NCBI GenBank assembly: GCA_038252405.1
Contig: JBBSAJ010000003.1
Coordinates: 1 to 64,000 of the forward strand
Length of the DNA stretch: 64,000 nt
Source of the DNA: DATCDE01 sp038252405
Lineage (GTDB): Bacteria > Actinomycetota > Actinomycetes > Prado026
Reading direction: 5' to 3'
Position 1 is the first letter of the stretch. Each line of letters opens with the position of its first letter. The notes under the pieces are model-generated. The model had not been told where the DNA came from, made no database searches, and saw only the letters and a program-made list of their open reading frames with translations. This document shows positions 1 through 8,240 of this stretch, one piece after another. A program made the translations under genes and the position numbers.

Positions 1-64
1 CCTCCGACGCGTCGGCCACCAGATGATCAAGACCACCCGGAAGGGCTGGCATGTTGCTGCTCAC
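1..64 (-). CDS. 5' end of an unidentified gene, running off the window
   Basis: On the minus strand a GTG at 64 opens a frame that reads off the left edge, giving 21 codons starting VSSNMPALPGG. A GGAG motif lies about 8 bases upstream of the GTG, and an alternative ATG follows four codons later. The fragment is too short to assign a family. It is divergent from the broken ABC ATPase to its right. Confidence 0.35.
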   Translation of the reverse strand, partial: MSSNMPALPGGLDHLVADASE

Positions 65-203
65 GAAACTGTCTCCTGTCGCGCCCTCACGGGTGGCCCG
101 GGGCTCCGGGGTGTCTCAACACAGCCTGACAGGGAGGGGCCGCGTCGCCGGTTGTTCTGTGAAAGACGCACGCGCAAGTGAGCGATCACCCGCAGGGGGC
201 GCC

Positions 204-663
204 TTGCACACGTCGGTTTTCGACCGGGTCACCCAGCGCTACGGCAAGCGGGTCGTCGTCGATGACCTAACGTTCGCTGTGCAACCGGGACGGGTCACGG
301 GACCGCAACCACCTTCGCGTCCTCACCGACGTGCTCGCGGTGCCACAGCGGCGCGTCAACGAGCTGCTCGACCTCGTGGAGCTCGGCCACGCCGCCGACC
401 GGAAGGTCGGCACCTACTCCCTCGGGATGCGCCAACGCCTGTCGATCGCGGCCGCGCTGCTCGGCGACCCGCCGGTGCTGGTTCTCGACGAACCGGGCAA
501 CGGCCTGGACCCGCAGGGCATCCGCTGGCTACGCGAGCTGCTCCGCGCCCGCGCAGCGGTGGGCCACACCACCTTCGTGTCGAGGCACCTGCTCGCCGCC
601 GCGGTCGTGCCCGCTCGCCGTGCGACACGCCTCGATGTGCTGGCCTCGGTAGCCGAGGCCTGA
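204..663 (+). pseudogene. ABC transporter ATP-binding protein, internally deleted and frameshifted
   Basis: Two frames carry pieces of one ABC ATPase of the bacitracin/antibiotic-export type. The first (about 204-300) reads the usual N-terminus (RYGKRVVVDDLTF..QPGRVTG). It stops where the Walker A P-loop should follow. The second frame picks up near 302 at the segment after the Q-loop (RNHLRVL) and keeps the signature region (YSLGMRQRL) and Walker B (VLVLDEPGNGLDP). The C-terminus after the switch His (SRHLL) is also degraded. Without a P-loop the product could not bind ATP. The deletion removed roughly 60 codons and shifted the frame. Confidence 0.8.
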
Positions 664-715
664 AGGTCGCCACGGCCGGGACCGCCCCCGCCGCGGCAGA
701 AGTCCGGAGGTCGAC

Positions 716-940
716 ATGGCGAACGTGACAGAGCGCGAGAACAAGCCGGAGAAGAAGGCCGCTTCGCGGCCGCAGATGGGCAACGCCGCGAGCCCGGTGT
801 ATGCCCTCGGGATGCTCGGTGCGCTGGTCCATTACTGGCGCAAGGCTGACGCTGGGCCGGATCATGCGCGCGCCGTCGGCAAGGCCCTGATCTGGCCGGC
901 GTTCGTGGTGCACGACCTGCTTGAGCACCTCGAAGACTGA
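716..940 (+). CDS. Small membrane protein, paralogue of the one at 52303
   Basis: This 74-residue protein has a charged N-terminal tail of about 25 residues, then two short hydrophobic stretches around YALGMLGALVHYW and ALIWPAFVVHDLL. A GGAGG ribosome binding site lies 6 bases before the ATG. The core pattern (GNA, VY-LG--GAL-Y, AD, KA--WPAFVV) matches the 65-residue protein at 52303-52500, so the two are paralogues. Function is unknown. It lies between a dead ABC gene and an insertion sequence. Confidence 0.7.
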   Translation: MANVTERENKPEKKAASRPQMGNAASPVYALGMLGALVHYWRKADAGPDHARAVGKALIWPAFVVHDLLEHLED

Positions 941-1166
941 ACGCCTCGAAGTGGCAGGACGCCATCGGGCCGCCCGCGGTGATGCGCAGCTCGTCGGAAC
1001 GGGCCCGAAGCCGCTCACCCTGCCCGACGAAGCGAGCGTGATCGGCAGGGGGGCCGCCGCGCTCACGAGTCGCCCCAGGGCCAGCGGCAGACTGGCGGCC
1101 CGTACCAAGACCGTGGGAGTGCAAGCGTGTACGAGCAAAAGTCCTGACAGTGCGAGACAACAGGTT

Positions 1167-1185
1167 CTAAGCCTGGATCCGTGGA
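1167..1185 (+). repeat. Left terminal inverted repeat of the IS1380 element
   Basis: Reads CTAAGCCTGGATCCGTGGA. It pairs with the reverse complement of 2827-2845 with two mismatches. Confidence 0.75.
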
Positions 1186-1318
1186 TCTGATGGCTGCGTG
1201 ATCTTGATCGTGGGTGATCGGTCACTGGCCGGGGCCGGGCGTGTGGAACTTGCTGGTCTGCCCAGCTTTTCCACGTGTTGGTCTCCGGTCGGCGCCGTGT
1301 GCGGCGGGTGGTCGGCGG

Positions 1319-2722
1319 TCAGGCAGCGACGGGTGGACCGGTGGCGGGTGTGAACACGTTGGTCCACAGCACGGTCCACTGCTGGGCCCAGGGCCAGTGG
1401 GCGGGCAGGTGCAGCAGGAGGCGGCGTTGCGGTCGGGCCAGTCGGGCGGGCACCCCGACCAGTTGACGGCGCAGGGTCGCGCCACGGGCAGCGGCGTGGG
1501 TGTCGCTGGTGAGGGTGCCGGCGGCGCGCAGCAGGTTGTGGGTGATGACAGCGCAGATGGCCCACGCGCTGTTGGCCGCGAAACGGCCCGAGGGTAGGTG
1601 GGCCAGCGGTCCGTCGATCAGGTCGGCGAACACGGTCTCGATGATCGCGTGGCGACGGTGGGTGATGTCGGCCAGGGTGGTCGGCTCGGTGCTGTTGGTG
1701 AAGAACGGGTGGTGGCGCCAGACCTCGAACAGCTCGTCGGTGTTGGCTCGGTCCCGGACCCGGCGCACCACCAGCCGTGCGGTCACCGGGGCGGTGGTGG
1801 AGCCGAACGCGGTGAAGGCCACCTCGGCGACGGCCGAGTCGGAGATCAGCTCCCCGGTGTCCGGGTCGACCACCGCGCCCGGGTAGTGCACCGGGGTCCA
1901 CGCCTCGTCGGGGATGGTGGCGATCGCGGCGTTGACCGCCGGGTTCTTGGCCAGCACCACGGAGAACCGCGCCCCGGCCTTCACGCACGCGCCGACGACC
2001 GCGCTGTTGCCGTAGGCCGAGTCGCCACGCACCAGGATCTCTCCGGTCGCGCCGGCGGCGCGGGCGGTGGCGATCGCCTCGCGGACCATCGACGCGGCGC
2101 CCTTCCCGGCGCCCGCCTTCCCGGCGCGCAGCCGGATCCCGGCCACCACCGGCGCCCCCGCGGCGGTGGAGATCGTGGTCGCCAACGGCGACAGCCCCCG
2201 GCGCAGCACCTGCCGCCCGGCGATCTTGGTGTGGCCGAAGCTGGCGCCCTGCTTCGCGTGGCCGAACACCGGGCGCAGCAGTGAATCGATGTCGACGAAC
2301 GCCCGCTGTTCGATCCCGGGCAGCAGCCCACTGTGCGCCACCAGGCCGACCAGGTGCGCCCGCGCCACCGAGGCCAGCTGCAGAGCGTGACCGTGGGTGA
2401 ACTCCCGCAGGAACTGCCCCAGCGTCGCCGGCGCGTACACCTGGGCGAACACCCGCGGCATCCCCCCGGCGCGGATCACGTCCAGATCGCCGATGCTGTC
2501 CGCCCCGGCGGCCATCCCGGCGATGATCGAGGTCAGCTTGCCGGCCGGGTTCACCCCCGCCGACCTCACCAGCGTCGCGTCGATCGCGACCTTGCCCGAG
2601 ATCAGCTCCGACAGCCCAGCCCGCTCCGCCAACGCCATCACCGGCACCAGGCCGGCGCACGACACGAGGTTGCCGTCGTCGAACAGTGGCTGCGCTCGCG
2701 ACCAGCCGTCAGGTAGTTTCAC
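1319..2722 (-). CDS. IS1380-family transposase
   Basis: A DDE transposase of 467 residues, full length for IS1380. The GTG start is followed by the family's usual opening (VKLPDGWS, then NLVSCAGLVPVMALAERAGL). The core contains FVDIDSLLRPVFGHAKQG and the RGDSAYG motif that carries a catalytic Asp. The C-terminal region contains the FAANSAWAICAVITHNLLR helix found in these transposases. The frame is intact, so the copy could be active. It is transcribed in the same direction as the fds operon just upstream of it. Confidence 0.92.
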   Translation of the reverse strand: MKLPDGWSRAQPLFDDGNLVSCAGLVPVMALAERAGLSELISGKVAIDATLVRSAGVNPAGKLTSIIAGMAAGADSIGDLDVIRAGGMPRVFAQVYAPATLGQFLREFTHGHALQLASVARAHLVGLVAHSGLLPGIEQRAFVDIDSLLRPVFGHAKQGASFGHTKIAGRQVLRRGLSPLATTISTAAGAPVVAGIRLRAGKAGAGKGAASMVREAIATARAAGATGEILVRGDSAYGNSAVVGACVKAGARFSVVLAKNPAVNAAIATIPDEAWTPVHYPGAVVDPDTGELISDSAVAEVAFTAFGSTTAPVTARLVVRRVRDRANTDELFEVWRHHPFFTNSTEPTTLADITHRRHAIIETVFADLIDGPLAHLPSGRFAANSAWAICAVITHNLLRAAGTLTSDTHAAARGATLRRQLVGVPARLARPQRRLLLHLPAHWPWAQQWTVLWTNVFTPATGPPVAA

Positions 2723-2726
2723 TGTC

Positions 2727-2792
2727 AGTGCCTTCTCGGATCGCGTGAATCAGGACGTCGACACTCCCGATTCTCCTGACCCAGAAGGCACT
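2727..2792. repeat. Inverted repeat upstream of the transposase
   Basis: A perfect 10-bp inverted repeat, AGTGCCTTCT at 2727-2736 and AGAAGGCACT at 2783-2792, brackets the segment just 5' of the transposase start inside the insertion sequence. In transcripts entering from the neighbouring fds operon it would fold around the start region. That could limit transposase translation from readthrough, as is known for several insertion sequences. The role here is inferred. Confidence 0.5.
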
Positions 2793-2826
2793 CTTTCGAT
2801 CAACGCGCCGAAGGACGACCTACCGG

Positions 2827-2845
2827 TCCACGGATCGAGGCTAAG
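2827..2845 (-). repeat. Right terminal inverted repeat of the IS1380 element
   Basis: Partner of the repeat at 1167-1185. Its outer edge is 11 bp from the stop codon of the formate dehydrogenase alpha-subunit gene. Confidence 0.75.
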
Positions 2846-2856
2846 TCCAGCCGCCG

Positions 2857-5800
2857 TCAGTGCAGCTGGCTGGCGGCCTCCACGACGAGCCCGTCGAGCC
2901 CCTCCCCGCCCGCGGCCACCGCGGCCACCAGCTGGGCGCGCATCCGGGGGTCCCAGAAGCTGCGTACGTGCCCAGCGATGCCGGCGACCGCCTCGTCGTG
3001 CGGCAGGTGGGCGAACTGCGCGGCGATGTCGTCGGCCAGCCGCACCTCGGGGGCCGGCTCGCCCGGCTCGCCCGCCTCGCGACCATCGCCGTCGGCCGCA
3101 GGTCGGCGGTCTGACGTCTTGAGCGTGACCTCCACGGCGGTCACCTTGTACTCCGGGCAGTTCGTGGCCCAGTCGGAGTTCTCGGTGGTGACGACGTTCG
3201 TCCCCGTCACCGGGTGGTGGAAGGTCGTGTAGACGACGCCCACCGGCATCCGGTCAGCGATCCGCGCCCGCAGCGCGGTCTCCCCCACCCGCGAGGCCAG
3301 CAGCACCAGGTCGCCGTCCTCGACGCCTCGGACCTCGGCGTCGTGCGGGTGGATCTCGAGCAGGTCCTCCGGGTGCCAGCGCACGTTCGCGGTACGCCGG
3401 GTCTGTGCGCCCACGTTGTACTGGGTGAGGATCCGCCCGGTCGTGAGGAGGAGCGGGTAGCGCCGGGTCGAGCGCTCGGTGGTCGGCACGTACGGCGTCG
3501 GGAGAAGCTGGCCCTTGCCCCGCACGAACCGGTCCACGTGCATGATCCGGGTGCCCTCGGGAGCCTGCGCGTTGCACGGCCACTGCAGGCTGCCCACCCG
3601 GTCGAGGTGTTCGAAGGAGACGCCAGCGAAGGTGGGCGTGGTCAGCGCGATCTCGTCCATGATCTGGCTGGGGTGCTCGTAGCTCATCGGGTAGCCCATG
3701 GCCGCGGCGACCTCGCAGACGATCTCCCACTCGTGCTTGCCGGTCTTCGGCGCCATCACCGGCCGGACCCGGTTGATCCGGCGTTCGGCGTTGGTGAAGG
3801 TCCCGTCCTTCTCCAGGAACGACGTTCCGGGCAGGAACACGTGGGCCAGCTTCGAGGTCTCGTTGAGGAACAGGTCCTGGACGACGACCAGGTCCAACGA
3901 CCCGAGTGCATGCAGCACGTGCTGGGTGTTCGGGTCGGACTGCGCGAGGTCCTCGCCCTGGATGTACAGGGCCCGGAAGCTGCCGTCGATGGCCGCGTCG
4001 AACATGTTCGGGATCCGCAGCCCCGGCTCGGCGGCCAGCTCACGGCCCCACAACGTCTCGAAGGTCCCCCGCACCGTGTCGTCCGACACGTGCCGGTACC
4101 CCGGCAGCTCGTGGGGGAACGAGCCCATGTCGCAGGACCCCTGCACGTTGTTCTGCCCGCGCAGCGGGTTGACCCCGACACCGTCACGGCCGATGTTGCC
4201 GGTCGCCATGGCCAGGTTGGCCATCCCGATCACCATGGTCGAGCCCTGGCTGTGCTCGGTCACGCCCAGGCCGTAGTAGATGGCCGCGTTGGGCGCGCTC
4301 CCGTACAGCCGCGCGGCGGCCCGCAGGTCGGCCGCGGGGACGCCGGTGACCTCCTCCAGCGCCTCCGGGCTGTTCTCCTCCCGGCGGATGAAGTCCATCC
4401 ACTCCTGCGTCCCCTCGCAGCGCTCGGCCACGAAGGCGTCGTCCATCAGCCCCTCGGTGACGACAACGTGGGCCATCGCGTTGACGACGGCCACGTTGGT
4501 TCCGGGGCGCAGCTGGAGGTGGTGCGCCGCCTCGACGTGCGGCGAGCGGACCAGGTCGATGCGCCGCGGGTCCACGACGATCAGCTGAGCGCCCTGGCGC
4601 AGCCGGCGCTTCAGCCGGGAGGCGAAGACCGGGTGCCCGTCGGTCGGGTTGGCTCCGATGAGGACAACGACGTCGGCCTGGGCCACGCTGGCGAAGTCCT
4701 GGGTGCCCGCCGACGTCCCGAAGGTCTGCTTCAGCCCGTAGCCGGTCGGCGAGTGGCAGACCCGCGCGCAGGTGTCGACGTTGTTGTTGCCGAACGCCGC
4801 CCGGACCATCTTCTGGACGACGTAGACCTCCTCGTTCGTACAGCGGGACGACGTGATCCCGCCGATCGCGCCCACCCCGTGCACGGCCTGGATCTGCCGC
4901 AGCCGCTGCGCGGTGTAGCCGATGGCCTCGTCCCAGGAGACCTCGCGCCACGGGTCGGTGGTCCGCTCCCGGATCATCGGGGTGAGCACCCGCTCCTTGT
5001 GGGTGGCGTAGCTCCAGGCGAAGCGACCCTTCACGCAGGAGTGCCCCTCGTTCGCGCCACCACCGGAGTAGGGCACCATTCGGACCACCTGGTCGCCCCG
5101 GAGCTCGGCCTTGAACGAGCAGCCCACCCCGCAGTAGGCGCAGGTGGTGAGGACCGTCCTGGTCGGCATGCCGAGCTCGACCACCGACTTCTCCTGCAGC
5201 GTCGCGGTCGGGCAGGCCTGCACGCAGGCGCCGCAGGAGACGCACTCGGAGTCGAAGAAGCTGTTGCCCTGGCTCGGGCTGACCCGCGAGTCGAAGCCAC
5301 GACCGGCGATGGTCAGCGCGAACGTGCCCTGGATCTCGTCGCAGGCGCGCACGCACCGTGAGCAGACGATGCACTTGCTCGAGTCGAAGTCGAAGTACGG
5401 GTTGGACGTGTCGATGGTCTCGCCGAGGTGGTTCTCCCCCGCGTAGCCGTAGCGGACGTCGCGCAGCCCGACCACGCCGGCCATGTCCTGCAGCTCGCAG
5501 TCGCCGTTCGCCGCACAGGTGAGGCAGTCCAGCGGGTGGTCGGAGATGTACAGCTCCATGACGCCGCGACGCAGCTTCGCCAACCGCGGCGTCTCGGTGT
5601 GCACGACCATGCCGTCGGCGCAGGGCGTCGTGCAGGACGCCGGCGTCCCCTTGACGCCGTCCACCTCGACGAGGCACAGCCGGCAGGACCCGAACGCCTC
5701 CAGGCTCTCGGTGGCGCACAGCTTGGGGACGTCGATGCCGGCGAGTGACGCGGCGCGCAGCACCGAGGTACCGGGCGGGACCGCCACCGCCGTGCCGTCG

Positions 5801-5871
5801 ACGGTCAGCGTGACGGTGGCCTGGCCGGGGACGGCGGGGGTGCCGCGGTCGGTCTCCTCGAGCAGGCTCAT
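2857..5871 (-). CDS. fdsA: NAD-dependent formate dehydrogenase alpha subunit with FdsD-like C-terminus
   Basis: Molybdenum/tungsten bis-MGD formate dehydrogenase catalytic subunit of 1004 residues, oxidising formate to CO2. In order: a 2Fe-2S ferredoxin domain (Cys 52, 63, 66, 80), a His/Cys 4Fe-4S site (HPLDCLTC..GDCELQ, 112-128), two ferredoxin 4Fe-4S motifs (CIVCSRCVRAC and CVSCGACVQAC, 167-220), a further 4Fe-4S site (CAYCGVGC, 244-251) and the molybdopterin domains. The metal ligand is Cys372 in ARVCHSPTG, so this is a cysteine and not a selenocysteine enzyme. The last ~60 residues (DDIAAQFAHL to WDPRMRAQL) resemble the separate delta subunit FdsD. The ATG overlaps the fdsB stop by 4 bp (ATGA). 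Confidence 0.93.
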   Translation of the reverse strand: MSLLEETDRGTPAVPGQATVTLTVDGTAVAVPPGTSVLRAASLAGIDVPKLCATESLEAFGSCRLCLVEVDGVKGTPASCTTPCADGMVVHTETPRLAKLRRGVMELYISDHPLDCLTCAANGDCELQDMAGVVGLRDVRYGYAGENHLGETIDTSNPYFDFDSSKCIVCSRCVRACDEIQGTFALTIAGRGFDSRVSPSQGNSFFDSECVSCGACVQACPTATLQEKSVVELGMPTRTVLTTCAYCGVGCSFKAELRGDQVVRMVPYSGGGANEGHSCVKGRFAWSYATHKERVLTPMIRERTTDPWREVSWDEAIGYTAQRLRQIQAVHGVGAIGGITSSRCTNEEVYVVQKMVRAAFGNNNVDTCARVCHSPTGYGLKQTFGTSAGTQDFASVAQADVVVLIGANPTDGHPVFASRLKRRLRQGAQLIVVDPRRIDLVRSPHVEAAHHLQLRPGTNVAVVNAMAHVVVTEGLMDDAFVAERCEGTQEWMDFIRREENSPEALEEVTGVPAADLRAAARLYGSAPNAAIYYGLGVTEHSQGSTMVIGMANLAMATGNIGRDGVGVNPLRGQNNVQGSCDMGSFPHELPGYRHVSDDTVRGTFETLWGRELAAEPGLRIPNMFDAAIDGSFRALYIQGEDLAQSDPNTQHVLHALGSLDLVVVQDLFLNETSKLAHVFLPGTSFLEKDGTFTNAERRINRVRPVMAPKTGKHEWEIVCEVAAAMGYPMSYEHPSQIMDEIALTTPTFAGVSFEHLDRVGSLQWPCNAQAPEGTRIMHVDRFVRGKGQLLPTPYVPTTERSTRRYPLLLTTGRILTQYNVGAQTRRTANVRWHPEDLLEIHPHDAEVRGVEDGDLVLLASRVGETALRARIADRMPVGVVYTTFHHPVTGTNVVTTENSDWATNCPEYKVTAVEVTLKTSDRRPAADGDGREAGEPGEPAPEVRLADDIAAQFAHLPHDEAVAGIAGHVRSFWDPRMRAQLVAAVAAGGEGLDGLVVEAASQLH

Positions 5872-7457
5872 ATCGCCACCTCCGTGGTCGCGCCGTCACC
5901 AGTTAGCCGCCGGAAGTCCTCCGGCCAGTGGGCCAGCGCCGAGCGCACCGGCTGCGGGGTCAGCCCGCCCATCGCGCACAGCGAGCCGTCCGTCATGACC
6001 TCGCAGAGGTCCGTGAGCAGCTGGAGGTTCTGCTCGACGTCTGCGCCCGCGACGATCCGGTCGATGACCTCGACCCCGCGGACGGCCCCGACCCGGCACG
6101 GCGTGCACTTGCCGCACGACTCCGTGGCGCAGAACTCCATGGCGAACCGGGCCTGCACGGCCAGGTCGACCGAGTCGTCGAACACCACGACGCCGCCGTG
6201 CCCGACCATCGCTCCCGCGGCGGCGAAGGCCTCGTAGTCCATGGTCAGGTCGAACCTGGACGGCGGCAGGTAGGCACCGAGCGGACCGCCGACCTGGACG
6301 GCGCGAACCGGCCGACCGCTCGCCGTCCCGCCGCCCCAGCCCTCGACCAGCTCACCGAGGGAGAGGCCGAACGCGGTCTCGACGATGCCACCGCGCGCGA
6401 TGTTGCCGCCCAGCTGGAAGACCTGGGTGCCCCGGGAGCGGCCCACGCCGAGGTCGGCGTACGCCTGCGCCCCGCCGGCTAGGACGGCCGGCACGGTCCC
6501 GAGAGTGAGCACGTTGTTGACCACCGTCGGCCGGCCGAACAGGCCCGCGACGGCCGGCAGCGGCGGCTTGGCCCGGATCACCCCGCGCTTGCCCTCGAGG
6601 CTCTCCAGCATCGAGGTCTCCTCGCCGCAGATGTACGCCCCGGCGCCGACCCGGACGGACACGTCGAAGCTCAGCGGGGAGCCGAGCACCGACCGGCCCA
6701 GCCAGCCCTGGGCGGTGGCGGTCTCGATGGCCTGCCACAGCGTCGCGGCCGCGTCCGGGTACTCCGAGCGCAGGTAGACGTAGCCGTGACTGGCGCCGAC
6801 GGCGTGCGCGGCGATGGCCATCCCCTCGAGCAGGCAGAACGGGTCGCCCTCGATGAGCATCCGGTCGGCGAAGGTCCCGCTGTCGCCCTCGTCGGCGTTG
6901 CAGGCGACGTACTTCGGTCCGGTCGTGCCGTCGGCGGCCAGCACGGTGCCCCACTTGACCCCGGCCGGGAAGCCGGCCCCACCGCGCCCCCGCAGCCCCG
7001 AGGCGGTGACCTCGGCGACCACCTCGGCCGGGGTCATGGCCAGCGCCCGCCGCAGGCCCGCGAGGCCGCCGTGCGCGACATAGTCCGCGGCCGACACCGG
7101 GTCGACCACGCCGACCCGGGCGAACGTGACCCGGTGCTGGTCCCGCAGCCAGCCGAGCTGCTCGGTCGGCCCCAGCCCGAGCGGGTGCGACACCACCGCC
7201 GGCTGCCCGTCGAGCAGCCCGGCCGTGACGAGCGTGTCGACGTCACTGGCGCTCACCGGCCCGAACGCGTACCGAGTGCCGTCGGCGGCAGCCACCTCGA
7301 CCAACGGCTCCAGCCAGAGCGCGCCGCGTGAGCCGGTGCGCACCAGGTGCAGGTCGACGCCGCGCCGCGCTGCCTCGGCGCCCAGCCGGGCCGCCACGTC
7401 GTCCGCGCCGACCGAGCGGGCCGAGGCGTCCTGCGGCACGAAGGCGATGACGCTCAC
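5868..7457 (-). CDS. fdsB: NAD-dependent formate dehydrogenase beta subunit (NuoF-like)
   Basis: FMN- and NAD-binding diaphorase subunit of 529 residues that passes electrons from the Fe-S chain to NAD+. An N-terminal thioredoxin-like segment of about 100 residues is followed by the NAD loop (GRGGAGFPAGVKWG), the FMN site (NADEGDSGTF), GAYICGEETSMLES, and the 4Fe-4S motif ESCGKCTPCRVGAVRG. The GTG start at 7457 overlaps the upstream fdsG stop (GTGA). The open frame extends further upstream but overlaps fdsG. The stop overlaps the fdsA start. Confidence 0.92.
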   Translation of the reverse strand: MSVIAFVPQDASARSVGADDVAARLGAEAARRGVDLHLVRTGSRGALWLEPLVEVAAADGTRYAFGPVSASDVDTLVTAGLLDGQPAVVSHPLGLGPTEQLGWLRDQHRVTFARVGVVDPVSAADYVAHGGLAGLRRALAMTPAEVVAEVTASGLRGRGGAGFPAGVKWGTVLAADGTTGPKYVACNADEGDSGTFADRMLIEGDPFCLLEGMAIAAHAVGASHGYVYLRSEYPDAAATLWQAIETATAQGWLGRSVLGSPLSFDVSVRVGAGAYICGEETSMLESLEGKRGVIRAKPPLPAVAGLFGRPTVVNNVLTLGTVPAVLAGGAQAYADLGVGRSRGTQVFQLGGNIARGGIVETAFGLSLGELVEGWGGGTASGRPVRAVQVGGPLGAYLPPSRFDLTMDYEAFAAAGAMVGHGGVVVFDDSVDLAVQARFAMEFCATESCGKCTPCRVGAVRGVEVIDRIVAGADVEQNLQLLTDLCEVMTDGSLCAMGGLTPQPVRSALAHWPEDFRRLTGDGATTEVAI

Positions 7458-7948
7458 CGCTGGCCCCCCTCGCCCGTCGGCTCGACTGGGAGCAGCCCGA
7501 CCAGCCGGTCCACGGTGAGCCGGCCGTGCAGCCGGCGGTCGACGAGGGCCGACGGTCCGAGCGCGCAGTTGCCGAGGCAGAAGACCTCCTCGAGGGTGAC
7601 CGCGCCGTCGGCGGACGTCTCCCCCACGCCGACGCCGAGCCGCTGGGTCACGCCGTCCAGCAGGGCCTGCGCGCCGACTGCCTGGCAGGCCTCGGCCCGG
7701 CACACCTTGACCTCGGTCCGTCCGCCCGGCGTCCGGCGGAAGTCGCGGTAGAACGTGACCACCCCGTGGACGTCGGCCCGCGAGAGGTTGAGCTCGTCCG
7801 CGATCACCGGCACGGCGTCGTCGGGAACGCAGCCCAGCGCCTCCTGCACGGCGTGCAGTGCGAGCAGCAGCGGCCCCGGCTCGTGCGCGACCGGCGCCAG
7901 CACCGACCGGACCACCGACTCGACCGGCTGCTGCGGTTCACTCGTCAT
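7454..7948 (-). CDS. fdsG: NAD-dependent formate dehydrogenase gamma subunit (NuoE-like)
   Basis: A thioredoxin-fold 2Fe-2S protein of 164 residues, first gene of the fds operon. The four cluster cysteines are in CRAEACQAVGA and VFCLGNCALGPS. The ATG at 7948 is preferred over a GTG at 7999 because GAGGTGAGG lies just upstream of it. With FdsB it forms the electron-output module, as NuoE/NuoF do in complex I. No fdhD or molybdenum-cofactor gene lies in the window. The 292 bp upstream (7949-8240) show no gene and no clear motif. Confidence 0.92.
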   Translation of the reverse strand: MTSEPQQPVESVVRSVLAPVAHEPGPLLLALHAVQEALGCVPDDAVPVIADELNLSRADVHGVVTFYRDFRRTPGGRTEVKVCRAEACQAVGAQALLDGVTQRLGVGVGETSADGAVTLEEVFCLGNCALGPSALVDRRLHGRLTVDRLVGLLPVEPTGEGGQR

Positions 7949-8240
7949 CGACGGCCTCACCTCTGTCGGCGGTGCATCTGCCGTGTTCGCTTCTACCACG
8001 TCGGCGGACGCCGTCCCAAGGGCGGAGCCGCGCCGCGCCGGATCAGCCCTCCGGGCCCTCGAGCAGGACGCGGGCCGCCGACGTCCCGGCTCCCGAGGAG
8101 CTGGCTACCGCCGCAGGCGGCCGCGTCGACCGTCGAGTGGCCAGCCCCGCTGTGCCATGCCACCCAGATAACGACCACGCCCCTCGAGACGTCCCGCGTC
8201 GACTCCTCATCATGCGTCGCGCGCGGCCGCCGTGGGAGGT

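Larger units (their letters stand above)
1167..2845 (-). mobile_element. IS1380-family insertion sequence, apparently complete
   Basis: A 1.68-kb element is bounded by inverted repeats at 1167-1185 and 2827-2845. These match at 17 of 19 positions (right end, read inward: CTTAGCCTCGATCCGTGGA). It carries a single intact transposase on the minus strand, and its size is normal for the family. No convincing 4-bp target duplication is visible immediately outside these repeats (ggtt on the left, tcca on the right), so the exact ends may differ by a few bases or one flank may have rearranged. Confidence 0.8.

Noticed and set aside
1160..2850. 4-bp target duplication of the IS1380 element
   Set aside because: The bases next to the inverted repeats (ggtt and tcca) do not match and no shifted boundary gave a convincing pair.
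4750..4760. Selenocysteine in the formate dehydrogenase
   Set aside because: The active-site codon is a cysteine codon (ARVCHSP) and no in-frame TGA occurs in the gene.
3214..5361. 715-codon open frame opposite fdsA
   Set aside because: It is a GC-driven mirror frame of a recognised gene. The translation is Arg/Gly/Pro/Val-rich without any domain.
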